Shown here in pieces: positions 7,775 through 14,702 of a stretch of 17,086 nt of DNA. Both the position numbers and the translations under genes were made by a program. The stretch is from Candidatus Auribacterota bacterium. GTDB lineage: Bacteria; Auribacterota; JAFGBW01. Where the stretch lies: contig JAFGBW010000024.1 of the NCBI GenBank assembly GCA_016932965.1, positions 1 through 17,086 on the forward strand, given 5' to 3'. The notes beneath the pieces are model-generated. The model saw only the letters and a program-made list of their open reading frames with translations, was not told the origin of the DNA and made no database searches. Within the stretch, counting starts at the first letter, position 1; the number at the start of each line of letters is the position of its first letter.

Positions 7775-8645
7775 CGGTAAAACCATTGCCGGACAGATCC
7801 GGGAAGAGGTCAGAAAAGAAGCCGAGCGGCTTTTTCAGGAGAAACAGGTTCGGGTCAAGCTGACGGTGATTCTTGTCGGATCCAATCCTGCTTCGCAAGT
7901 CTATGTGAAGAACAAAAGGATTGCTTGCGAGAAAACAAATATTCTATCTGAGATCATTCAAATGGAAGAGAGTGTGACTGAGGCCCGGCTTCTGGATCAA
8001 CTTAAAACACTCAATGAAGATGGTTCTGTCCACGGGATTTTAGTTCAGCTTCCCCTTCCATCCCATATTGATGAAAACAAGGTGATTCTCTCCATTTCTC
8101 CATGCAAAGATGTGGACGGTTTCCATCCGGTCAATGTCGGGAATCTCCTGATCGGCAGACCCTTTTTTAAACCCTGTACTCCTGCGGGTATTGTGGAGCT
8201 TTTGAGACGGTATCATCTTTCTCCTGCGGGCAAAAATGTCGTGATTATCGGCCGCAGCAATATCGTGGGAAAACCGCTGGCCGCACTGCTCATGCAAAAA
8301 GGTGATTTCGCTGACGCGACCGTGACGGTTTGTCATTCCCGGACAAAGGGTTTGGAAGAGCACGCGTTGCGTGCTGATATTTTGATTGCCGCGATCGGCT
8401 CAGCGGGTTTTGTGAAGGGGAATATGATCCGGGAAGGGGCCGTTGTGATTGATGTCGGGATGAACCGGATTCCTGATCCCAGCACTCCTTCAGGTTCACG
8501 CCTTTGCGGGGATGTGGCTTACGAGGAGGCACTCAACAAGGCTTCCTGGATCACGCCGGTTCCAGGCGGGGTCGGCCCCATGACGATTGCGATGCTTCTT
8601 AAAAATACACTCCTAGCTGCAGGCATCGGATTTTCACGGCCGTAA
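7755..8645 (+). CDS. folD: Bifunctional methylene-THF dehydrogenase / methenyl-THF cyclohydrolase FolD
   Basis: A cytoplasmic enzyme that interconverts 5,10-methylene-THF and 10-formyl-THF, feeding purine and formyl-Met-tRNA synthesis. The 296-residue length fits the family (E. coli 288). Visible motifs are YVKNKRIACEK with Tyr50 and catalytic Lys54, VQLPLP (97-102), KDVDGFHP with Asp121, CTPAG (141-145), the dinucleotide-binding GRSNIVGKP (166-174), CHSRT (193-197) and TPVPGGVGPMT (267-277). The start is set at ATG 7755 because AAGGAAG (7742-7748) sits six bases before it and homology begins with TAQLIDGK; an upstream in-frame ATG at 7719 would add 12 unrelated residues. After the stop, CCGTA / TACGG (8640-8657) form a small hairpin without a T run. 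Confidence 0.97.
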   Translation: MTAQLIDGKTIAGQIREEVRKEAERLFQEKQVRVKLTVILVGSNPASQVYVKNKRIACEKTNILSEIIQMEESVTEARLLDQLKTLNEDGSVHGILVQLPLPSHIDENKVILSISPCKDVDGFHPVNVGNLLIGRPFFKPCTPAGIVELLRRYHLSPAGKNVVIIGRSNIVGKPLAALLMQKGDFADATVTVCHSRTKGLEEHALRADILIAAIGSAGFVKGNMIREGAVVIDVGMNRIPDPSTPSGSRLCGDVAYEEALNKASWITPVPGGVGPMTIAMLLKNTLLAAGIGFSRP

Positions 8646-8707
8646 TAGAAACTACGGTGAGAAATTCGGGCTAGCGCGAGATTAGAAAATTTAACCGGAC
8701 GGAAGTG

Positions 8708-9646
8708 ATGGATTTGATCATTGAAGCAGATCAATTGTGCATGGCTTTTGGCAGCACTCAGGCGCTTTCTTCTGTCAGTTTGCAGGTGGAAAAGGGGGAA
8801 ATGTTCGGTCTGATCGGACCTGACGGAGCCGGCAAGACAACCCTCATCCGTATTCTGACTACCCTTATAACTCCAGACTCCGGCGAGGCCAAAGTCCTGG
8901 GTTATTCCGTCCATAAGCAGTCTGCTTATATCCGGCAAAGGATAGGATACATGCCTCAGCGTTTTTCGCTTTACCCGGATTTGACTGTGGAGGAAAATTT
9001 GCGGTTTTTTTCGGATTTATTCCAGGTTTCACGGGAGGAACGCGAAAGCCGGACAGAAGAATTGATGGCCTTTTCAAGGTTGTCACCGTTTATGAAGAGA
9101 CGCGCCGACCGTCTTTCAGGCGGCATGAAACAGAAACTGGCCCTTTGCTGCGCGCTGATACACACCCCCCATCTTTTGATCCTGGATGAACCTACAACCG
9201 GTGTGGATCCTGTATCCAGGCGTGAATTCTGGGAAATTCTCCAGGATTTAAAAGGAAAAGGGGTGACGATTTTTGTCTCGACACCTTACATGGATGAAGC
9301 CTCACGCTGTAACAGGATAGCTCTTATTCATCAGGGTACCATCCTTGCCGTCCAGAAATTGGAGGCCATAAAAAAATTGTTTCAAAAAACGGTTTACGCT
9401 GTTTTCAGCCCCGATCTTACCGGGCTTTCTAATCATTTCAAAAAAGACCTCAGGCCGGAGTTCGTACAGATTTTGGGTGACAAAGTCAAAGTCATCTTGA
9501 ACAAGGAAGACGGTCCCCGAATGGAGAATCTGGTAGCCTCAGCGGCTGACCAGGGGCATACGGTCCATCATGTGGAACAGTTGAATCCTGAGCTGGAAGA
9601 TGTGTTTGTCACCTTGATGAACGAACGGGACAGCCATGAAAGATGA
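8708..9646 (+). CDS. ABC transporter ATPase, equivalent to the N-terminal half of YbhF
   Basis: An ATP-binding subunit of an ABC-2-type exporter. In the 312 residues: Walker A GPDGAGKT (37-44), Q-loop Gln84 (YMPQRF), signature LSGGMKQ (136-142), and Walker B ILDEP with catalytic Glu161. At the H-loop the sequence is VSTPYMDEA, with Pro193 where most ABC proteins have His. E. coli YbhF, recalled from memory, has the same GPDGAGKT and a non-His residue in its first half. So this is a conserved asymmetry of the family, with the fused protein split in two here. About 80 residues follow the ATPase core. GTG 8705 is an alternative start. It lies 62 bases after folD and overlaps the next gene by 11 bp. 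The substrate is unknown; YbhFSR has been linked to drug and cation efflux. Confidence 0.9.
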   Translation: MDLIIEADQLCMAFGSTQALSSVSLQVEKGEMFGLIGPDGAGKTTLIRILTTLITPDSGEAKVLGYSVHKQSAYIRQRIGYMPQRFSLYPDLTVEENLRFFSDLFQVSREERESRTEELMAFSRLSPFMKRRADRLSGGMKQKLALCCALIHTPHLLILDEPTTGVDPVSRREFWEILQDLKGKGVTIFVSTPYMDEASRCNRIALIHQGTILAVQKLEAIKKLFQKTVYAVFSPDLTGLSNHFKKDLRPEFVQILGDKVKVILNKEDGPRMENLVASAADQGHTVHHVEQLNPELEDVFVTLMNERDSHER

Positions 9647-10376
9647 GTCTTTTTTCTATACGATGCAGGTGAAGGAACTCACACGGCGTTTCGGAAATTT
9701 TATTGCAGTTGACCGCATCACTTTTGACGTTAAAGAGAGGGAGATATTCGGTTTTCTGGGTGCCAATGGAGCCGGCAAAACTACCACAATCCGGATGCTG
9801 ACAGGTCTTTTGCAGCCGAGTTCCGGTTACGGGAACGTGGCGGGACTGGATATTCATACCGAATACGAGGAAATCAAGAAGAAAATCGGATACATGTCCC
9901 AGAAATTCTCCCTTTATGAGGATCTGAGCGTCAGGGAAAATCTTGTATTTTTCGGTGGAATATACGGCCTTGGCCGGAAACAAATCGCAGAGAGGATCGA
10001 GGTACTGGGTACCGTATTGGGGATTGAAAAGCATTTATCGATCAGTACGCGATCGCTTCCTTTAGGCTTCAAACAGCGTCTGGCCCTGGCTTGCTCCATT
10101 CTTCACGACCCTAAAATTTTATTTTTAGACGAACCGACAGGCGGAGTGGACCCGATTGCCAGGCGGAATTTCTGGAATTTGATTTCGCATCTTGCCTCAG
10201 AAGGGACCACTATTTTTGTGACCACCCATTATATGGAGGAAGCAGAGTATTGTCACCGTTTGTCCATCATGTATGGAGGCCGGATCATCGAAATGGGGTC
10301 TCCCGGAGAATTGAAGAAAAAATATTCCATGAATTCTATTGAAGATATTTTTATTCATCTGGTGGATAAACAATGA
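9636..10376 (+). CDS. ABC transporter ATPase, equivalent to the C-terminal half of YbhF
   Basis: The second ATPase of the same transporter, 246 residues. It has Walker A GANGAGKT (42-49), Q-loop Gln89 (YMSQKF), Walker B LFLDEP with Glu166, and an intact H-loop His198 (VTTHYMEEAEYC). Its signature is LPLGFKQ (141-147), in place of LSGGQ. The same LPLGFKQRLALACS stretch occurs in the second half of YbhF. In a heterodimer, its Walker A/B and H-loop would face the good signature of the preceding subunit, giving one complete and one degenerate ATP site (inference). A GGGA stretch (9627-9630) lies five bases before the start. The end overlaps the permease start as ATGA. Confidence 0.92.
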   Translation: MKDESFFYTMQVKELTRRFGNFIAVDRITFDVKEREIFGFLGANGAGKTTTIRMLTGLLQPSSGYGNVAGLDIHTEYEEIKKKIGYMSQKFSLYEDLSVRENLVFFGGIYGLGRKQIAERIEVLGTVLGIEKHLSISTRSLPLGFKQRLALACSILHDPKILFLDEPTGGVDPIARRNFWNLISHLASEGTTIFVTTHYMEEAEYCHRLSIMYGGRIIEMGSPGELKKKYSMNSIEDIFIHLVDKQ

Positions 10377-11482
10377 AATTGTCACGCTTGATCCCTCTGA
10401 TGCGAAAAGAATTGATCCACATGAAACGCGATCCGCGTTCTCTAGTGATTCTATTTATCATGCCGATATTCATGATGTTTATTTTCGGATACGCGATCAA
10501 TATGGACGTAAAGAACATCCGCATCGGAGTATGCGACCTGAGCAAGAGTTCCGCCAGCCGTGACCTGATCTCCAAAATCAAAGCCTCTCCCTATTTCAGG
10601 ATAGTGGAATTTTTCGATCATCCCGGCCGGTCCGAAGCGTTCTTTCTGGATCGTTCTGTCAGAGCAGTCGTTTTGATTCCCAGGGAATTCGCGAGGGATT
10701 TCGAATTCCGGCGTTTCAGCCGCATAGGGATTATCGCGGACGGATGCGATGCCAACACCGCTACCCTGGTTCAGAATTATTTGGACGGACTGCTGTCAGG
10801 ATACACCGTGTTTTCATCGGGGAAACAGACGTTGTCTCCCTTTGTTTATAAGCCTCAAGTGTTATACAATCCGGATATGCAGTCTTCCCATTTTGTTGTT
10901 CCGGGACTGGTTGTTCTGATCCTCATGATGGTGGGAGCCATGCTGACTTCCGTCACGATAGCAAGGGAAAAAGAAACCGGAACCCTGGAGCAGATTCTGG
11001 TAAGCCCCATCCAGGCACATGAAGTCGTACTGGGCAAGATCATTCCGTATTTTTTTCTGGCCATGGGGATCGCCCTGAGCATCTTGTTGTTCGGCCATCT
11101 CTGGTTCAAGGTGCCTTTTCTGGGTTCCTGGTTCTGGCTGATGTTTTTCTGCGGTCTGTATTTATTCACAGCCCTTGCAATAGGACTTTTAATCTCGACA
11201 GTCGTATCCACCCAGCAGGTGGCCATGATGCTGGCGCTTATCGCGACCATGCTTCCTTCGGTCATGCTCACCGGTTTTATTTTTCCGATTGCCTCCATGC
11301 CGGAAATACTCCAGGTGCTCACCAAGTTTATTCCGGCCACCTATTTTTTGATCATCATCCGGGGAATCATGCTCAAAGGGATCGCTCTGGTTGAATTATG
11401 GCCTTCTGTCTGCGCCATGTCCGCCATAGGTCTTTTTTTCATTCTTATAGCGGTTAAAAAATTCAGTCTGAAATTAAAATAA
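10373..11482 (+). CDS. ABC-2 type exporter permease, YbhS/YbhR-like
   Basis: The membrane component partnering the two ATPases, 369 residues. An N-terminal amphipathic stretch (LIPLMRKELIHMKRDP) precedes helix 1 (23-43). A large extracytoplasmic domain follows (about 45-172) containing CDLSKSSASRDL and QNYLDGLLSGY. Five more helices lie at about 174-196, 223-241, 253-277, 283-305 and 344-361. The VTIAREKETGTLEQILVSPI stretch (194-213) is the hallmark coupling region of ABC-2 permeases. YbhF-type operons usually encode two permeases and a HlyD-like adaptor; only one permease and no adaptor are present here, so the permease would have to homodimerise or use partners encoded elsewhere. Translationally coupled to the ATPase by the ATGA overlap. 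Substrate unknown. Confidence 0.93.
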   Translation: MKLSRLIPLMRKELIHMKRDPRSLVILFIMPIFMMFIFGYAINMDVKNIRIGVCDLSKSSASRDLISKIKASPYFRIVEFFDHPGRSEAFFLDRSVRAVVLIPREFARDFEFRRFSRIGIIADGCDANTATLVQNYLDGLLSGYTVFSSGKQTLSPFVYKPQVLYNPDMQSSHFVVPGLVVLILMMVGAMLTSVTIAREKETGTLEQILVSPIQAHEVVLGKIIPYFFLAMGIALSILLFGHLWFKVPFLGSWFWLMFFCGLYLFTALAIGLLISTVVSTQQVAMMLALIATMLPSVMLTGFIFPIASMPEILQVLTKFIPATYFLIIIRGIMLKGIALVELWPSVCAMSAIGLFFILIAVKKFSLKLK

Positions 11483-11505
11483 TGAATCCGGAAAACGCCG
11501 GCAAA

Positions 11506-11529
11506 GTCTTTGGACTGGTCAAGTCCGAC
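11506..11529 (+). other. Hairpin downstream of the ABC operon
   Basis: GGACT (11512-11516) and AGTCC (11522-11526) pair across a 5-base loop, with GTC / GAC extending the stem past a bulge. No T run follows, so an intrinsic terminator is not supported; it may still slow polymerase or stabilise the mRNA 3' end. Confidence 0.3.
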
Positions 11530-11558
11530 AGATACATAAGTATCTTAAAAATAATTAT

Positions 11559-11753
11559 CACCTCGAAGGACACGAAGAGCGCGAAGAAAATTTGGAAGAA
11601 TTTGAGTTATGAGTTAGAAATAGAGAATGGTTGATGGCTGGCAGATATCGTTTTTTCATCTGCGTCACTCAAGCCTCTGTGGAAGTATCATCTGATTTTA
11701 AATTCATCACTCAAAACGAATGACTCTTTTTCTCCTTCGTGCTCTTCGTGGTG
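11559..11753. repeat. ACCACGAAG-type inverted repeat pair, copy 3
   Basis: The left arm at 11559-11590 (CACCTCGAAGGACACGAAGA onward) is an approximate inverse complement of the right arm at 11727-11753 (ending CTCTTCGTGGTG). It contains TTGAGTTATGAGTTA (11602-11616), the same 15-mer at nearly the same offset from the left arm as in copy 1 (43 versus 39 bases). TGGAAGTATC (11680-11689) is also found at 3986-3995. Copies 1 and 3 therefore share several modules. Confidence 0.6.
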
Positions 11754-11764
11754 AAAAATGATAC

Positions 11765-11797
11765 ATGCCACTTTGAGTGGCTTCATATTTATAAGAG
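11765..11797 (+). promoter_or_regulatory. Leader motif with perfect small hairpin upstream of the purine permease
   Basis: ATGCCACTTTGAGTGGCTTC followed by ATATTTATAAGAG matches the motif at 4607-4635. GCCACT / AGTGGC form a perfect 6 bp stem with a 3-base loop. It lies about 94 bases before the permease start. It does not match the purine riboswitch consensus. Regulatory role is inferred. Confidence 0.35.
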
Positions 11798-11890
11798 GAA
11801 TCTAGACGATAATGATTTCCAGTCTTAAATAAAAAATGATAACGTATGATTTCATCTCTTTTTCCCAGATACAGATAGGAGCCATTCATC

Positions 11891-13204
11891 ATGATGAACC
11901 ATTTTCTTGAAAAAAAATTCAACCTCAATAGTCATGATTCTGATGCTAAGACTGAAATCAGGGCAGGTGTGGTCACTTTTCTCACCATGGCCTACATCAT
12001 CGTGGTCAATCCTTCCATTTTAGAGGCAGCAGGCATCCCGAAAGGGCCCAGCATGGTGGCGACGATTTTAACCGTTATTTTCGGGACTCTCATCATGGCG
12101 TTTTACGCCAACAGGCCTTTTGCGATTGCGCCACTCATGGGGGAGAATGCCTTTGTGGCGTTCACGGTATGCAAAGTCCTTCATTATTCCTGGCAGACGG
12201 CACTGGCGGCGGTCTTTGTCAGCGGTTTTTTTGTCACTCTTTTGACGGTCACCAGACTTCGTCAGTGGCTCGTGGATTCCATCCCTTCCGGAATCAAATA
12301 CGCCATTGCTGTCGGGATAGGATTGTTCCTTTCCTTCATCGGATTAAATGAAAGCGGGATTGTCGCTCTCGGCGTTCCGGGAGCGCCGGTCCATGTGGGA
12401 AAGATCACCAGTCCTTCTGTGCTGCTTTCCATATTTTGTTTCTTGTTGATCGTCGTGCTGGTCGTGAGAAAAGTCAAGGGCGCCATACTGATCGGGATTC
12501 TTGCAACAACATTTTTGTCTTTTGTATTCAAACTCACGCCGGTGCCTGAAAAAGTCATCAGCCTGCCCCCGTCGCTTTCCCCGGTATTTTTGAAGCTGGA
12601 TTTCATTTCTCTTTTCAGCTGGCAGATATTTCCCGTGATCCTGACCATGTTTCTGATGGATTTTCTGGACATGATGGGGACTCTCATTGGTTGTTCGGCG
12701 CAAGCCGGTTTTTTGGATGAAAAGGGGGATCTGAAGGATGCGCAAAAACCCATGCTTGCTGATTCCATTGCCAGTGTTTTCAGCGCCCTGGCCGGCACCA
12801 CGACCAGCGGAACTTATGTGGAATCCGCTGCCGGTATTCAGGAGGGGGGAAGAACAGGCTTGACGGCCCTGGTTGTTGCAGTCCTGTTCGCATTGAGCCT
12901 TTTTTTTGCCCCTCTTCTCACTTCTGTTCCTCCCCATGCTTACGGCCCTGCTCTGATCATTGTGGGGCTCTTCATGATCAAACCGATTAAAAAAATTGAT
13001 TTTGAAGATTATTCCGAATCCATTCCGGCTTTAGTGATCATCGGATTGATGAGTTTTACATACAATATCGGCGTGGGACTCTTGGCGGGATTTGTCGTGT
13101 ATCCTCTGGTCAAGCTCTTTTCCGGGCGTTTCAAAGAAGTGAATTCCGGACTCTGGGTCCTGTTTGTGCTGTCGCTTTTATTTTTTATTTTTTATCCGTA
13201 TTGA
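11891..13204 (+). CDS. NCS2-family purine permease, AzgA/PbuG-like
   Basis: An inner-membrane proton symporter for adenine, guanine or hypoxanthine, judged from family membership. The 437-residue chain has about a dozen hydrophobic segments. It starts with the AzgA-type VVTFLTMAYIIVVNPSIL (27-44). Further matches are NRPFAIAPLMGENAF (74-88), FLMDFLDMMGTLIG (254-267) and TTTSGTYVESAAGIQEGGRT (303-322), whose Glu311 is in the substrate-binding region of the family. AGGAG (11877-11881) nine bases before ATG 11891 supports this start over ATG 11894. It is transcribed separately from the ABC operon, behind a 408-base gap. It converges with the HicB-like gene across 43 bases that contain a weak TCCTG / CAGGA hairpin but no T run. 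The exact purine preference is not readable. Confidence 0.92.
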   Translation: MMNHFLEKKFNLNSHDSDAKTEIRAGVVTFLTMAYIIVVNPSILEAAGIPKGPSMVATILTVIFGTLIMAFYANRPFAIAPLMGENAFVAFTVCKVLHYSWQTALAAVFVSGFFVTLLTVTRLRQWLVDSIPSGIKYAIAVGIGLFLSFIGLNESGIVALGVPGAPVHVGKITSPSVLLSIFCFLLIVVLVVRKVKGAILIGILATTFLSFVFKLTPVPEKVISLPPSLSPVFLKLDFISLFSWQIFPVILTMFLMDFLDMMGTLIGCSAQAGFLDEKGDLKDAQKPMLADSIASVFSALAGTTTSGTYVESAAGIQEGGRTGLTALVVAVLFALSLFFAPLLTSVPPHAYGPALIIVGLFMIKPIKKIDFEDYSESIPALVIIGLMSFTYNIGVGLLAGFVVYPLVKLFSGRFKEVNSGLWVLFVLSLLFFIFYPY

Positions 13205-13247
13205 TCAGCTCCTGCCGGACTGAACAGGAAGAGACGCCAGGACAGAT

Positions 13248-13439
13248 TTACTGGGTTCTTAAAACGATATGGAATTTTCTGTTTTCATTGCGGCTGAAAT
13301 GCGCCTCCACAACATCATCGATGTTCTGCCTGAGATCCTCCAGCGTGTTTCCGCGGACAATAAACTGTTCTGAGAGGCATTTGGCAATATAACTGTTGTC
13401 GGGGTCCTGGGACACTTGAAAGATCAGTTTGATTTTCAT
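13248..13439 (-). CDS. Orphan HicB-like small protein
   Basis: A 63-residue protein. SYIAKCLSEQFIVRGNTLEDLRQNIDDVVEAHF (residues 16-48) matches the single alpha/beta HicB-like fold seen in type II antitoxins and in many solitary small proteins. HicB normally blocks the HicA mRNA interferase and represses its own promoter. No HicA-sized frame adjoins it: the purine permease ends 43 bases downstream, and upstream is a 346-base gap. No DNA-binding tail follows the HicB-like core, so it may be a short form. A good promoter lies upstream (13490-13517); the ribosome site is weak. It could be a solitary regulator, or the remnant of a toxin-antitoxin pair. Confidence 0.72.
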   Translation of the reverse strand: MKIKLIFQVSQDPDNSYIAKCLSEQFIVRGNTLEDLRQNIDDVVEAHFSRNENRKFHIVLRTQ

Positions 13440-13489
13440 GCTGAGATCATTCTAATCCGGGACATTTGGCTTTTTGAAACATCTTAACC

Positions 13490-13517
13490 ATTATAAATGT
13501 TTTTTGTCTCATTTCAA
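13490..13517 (-). promoter_or_regulatory. Sigma-70-type promoter for the HicB-like gene
   Basis: Read on the minus strand: TTGAAA (13517-13512), a 16-base spacer, then a perfect TATAAT (13495-13490). Transcription would start near 13482, about 43 bases before the ATG at 13439. Confidence 0.6.
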
Positions 13518-13618
13518 GATATATTGTGCTTGGGCACTGCTGTCCGGTAAAATATGGGCATGAGTAAAATATGACGCATAAGTTAGGATTGAGAATTGAG
13601 ATCATGACCCGATTATTT

Positions 13619-13731
13619 CATGAAGATTTTTTTATCCACGAAACACACTAAACACACGAAAAAAGAAAAGAATATTCTTATCTCTTCCTTTAGTGTAATT
13701 CGTGTGTTTCGTGGATAAAAAAATCTTCATG
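13619..13731. repeat. Long palindrome with 30 bp perfect arms, ACCACGAA family copy 4
   Basis: Bases 13619-13648 are the exact inverse complement of 13702-13731 (outer ends CATGAAGATTTTTTTATCC and its complement). The inner part continues as an imperfect match to a centre at AGAATATTCT (13669-13678). The arms contain CCACGAAACACAC, relating them to the other repeat pairs. The element lies between two minus-strand genes and has no T run outside the stem. An RNA copy would form a very stable hairpin. Confidence 0.85.
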
Positions 13732-13785
13732 TCTTCTCTTAAAAATTTATCAAAAATCACAAAACAGGTGGAATATGACATTTGA

Positions 13786-14532
13786 CTAGGCTGAGTGTTC
13801 CAACTCAGGTTTAGAGAGCCTGGATGAAGGGGGTTGGGGCATGACTGTGATGATGATTTTGGTTCCCGAAATGTCCGAGCCGGTTTCAATGACAGAGCCG
13901 GCTGAAAAGGAGAATTGTTGATGATTTGTCTCCAGATCAAAGAAGATTCCGGGAATATCCGATGCAATGGCTTTCAATCCCGTATAAAAAAAACCGCGTA
14001 TTCCGCTTGTTTTGACAAACCGCATGGGTTGGAAACGGATATGTTTTCCATCCAGAATATCTTTAATATTACTGATCGGTTTATCTGATTCATATACCAG
14101 TCTCATTCCCCGTACGCCTGATGGGTTCTCCATGATTTGGATTTTCAACCGGAAGTAATGTCCTGAGGCATATTCGAGATTTTTTAGCATTTCATTTATG
14201 CAGTAATCAAAAAAATGAAAACGGTTTTGGCTGTTCAAGGAAAACTCATGCCCGTTGATTAAGTATCTTGGAAGAGTCATGGGATCAAATAATGCGGGAT
14301 TACAGGAACAGGTGGAGGGATGATAGGCTGTTCCAACGGACCGAAACTCCGAATAGTCGTATTCAGATACAAGACAAAGGCTTCGATACGGTTCATTTTT
14401 GTCAGGATGGGATATGGGCTTATCTGAAACTTGTGTTTGGGGAGCCAGTGTCTGTTTCAGAGAATCCACGGCATGAAGAGGAGATAGGAATATAAAGATT
14501 AAAATGATTTTGATCCGCATAAATTGAATCAT
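13786..14532 (-). CDS. Unrecognised exported protein, possible degenerate GHKL-type fold
   Basis: A 248-residue protein with a likely signal peptide: charged start, a hydrophobic core (about 8-17), then PLHA/VDS with cleavage near residue 21. A Ser/Pro/Gln-rich linker (25-50) follows, then a short Cys-bearing stretch (53-77). I do not recognise the family. INEMLKNLEYA (112-122) resembles the N-box of histidine-kinase ATPases, SGIRGFFYTGLKAIA (176-190) loosely resembles a G2 box, and SGTKIIITVMP (222-232) resembles the final strand of that fold; the resemblance is by eye and may be chance. ATP binding would be odd outside the cytoplasm. The start is set at ATG 14532, preceded by GGAAAG; TTG 14568 and ATG 14544 are possible but would lengthen the region before the hydrophobic core. 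Confidence 0.65.
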   Translation of the reverse strand: MIQFMRIKIILIFIFLSPLHAVDSLKQTLAPQTQVSDKPISHPDKNEPYRSLCLVSEYDYSEFRSVGTAYHPSTCSCNPALFDPMTLPRYLINGHEFSLNSQNRFHFFDYCINEMLKNLEYASGHYFRLKIQIMENPSGVRGMRLVYESDKPISNIKDILDGKHIRFQPMRFVKTSGIRGFFYTGLKAIASDIPGIFFDLETNHQQFSFSAGSVIETGSDISGTKIIITVMPQPPSSRLSKPELEHSA

Positions 14533-14627
14533 CTGTCTTTCCATTCGTTCATTCGGGTGGAAGAGCAATTTTTAATACCTTATCCTATAAAGAAAGTCAA
14601 GTTATTATTGGCTATGATTAGTACTTC

Positions 14628-14641
14628 GGTCATTTCTGACC
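14628..14641. other. Small perfect hairpin in the divergent intergenic region
   Basis: GGTCA and TGACC enclose TTTC. It lies between the exported-protein gene (minus strand) and the membrane-protein gene (plus strand). It could be an operator or a leader RNA element; nothing else supports either. Confidence 0.3.
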
Positions 14642-14675
14642 ATCTCCCCTATTTTTCTTGATTGGTGCTAAATAA

Positions 14676-14702
14676 ATGCCTAATTATAAGGCATATTTTT
14701 TT
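14676..14702 (+). terminator. Intrinsic terminator in front of the five-helix membrane protein
   Basis: ATGCCT (14676-14681), loop AATTATA, AGGCAT (14689-14694), then a T run at 14696-14702. The nearest plus-strand gene upstream ends at 13204, so it most likely lies in the leader of the gene at 14809, or ends read-through or an unannotated small RNA. Confidence 0.6.

Noticed and set aside
7208-7786. 192-residue minus-strand frame
   Set aside because: Antisense to the Nudix gene, whose Nudix box is complete.
10855-11340. 161-residue minus-strand frame
   Set aside because: Antisense to the ABC-2 permease; no family features.
11700-11890. Purine riboswitch upstream of the purine permease
   Set aside because: TATAAG-like bases are present, but the conserved three-way-junction core with its paired loop motifs could not be found.
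12262-12937. Two long minus-strand frames (179 and 197 residues)
   Set aside because: Antisense to the purine permease; composition typical of a shadow of hydrophobic codons.
13201-13392. 63-residue plus-strand frame
   Set aside because: It is the antisense shadow of the HicB-like gene, which has a recognisable sequence and a promoter.
13619-13731. Insertion sequence or MITE with target-site duplication
   Set aside because: No matching direct repeats flank the palindrome or the other pairs, and no transposase is present; kept only as a repeat.
13632-13967. 111-residue minus-strand frame across the palindrome
   Set aside because: It overlaps the exported-protein gene in another frame and includes the palindrome; the peptide looks like no protein family.
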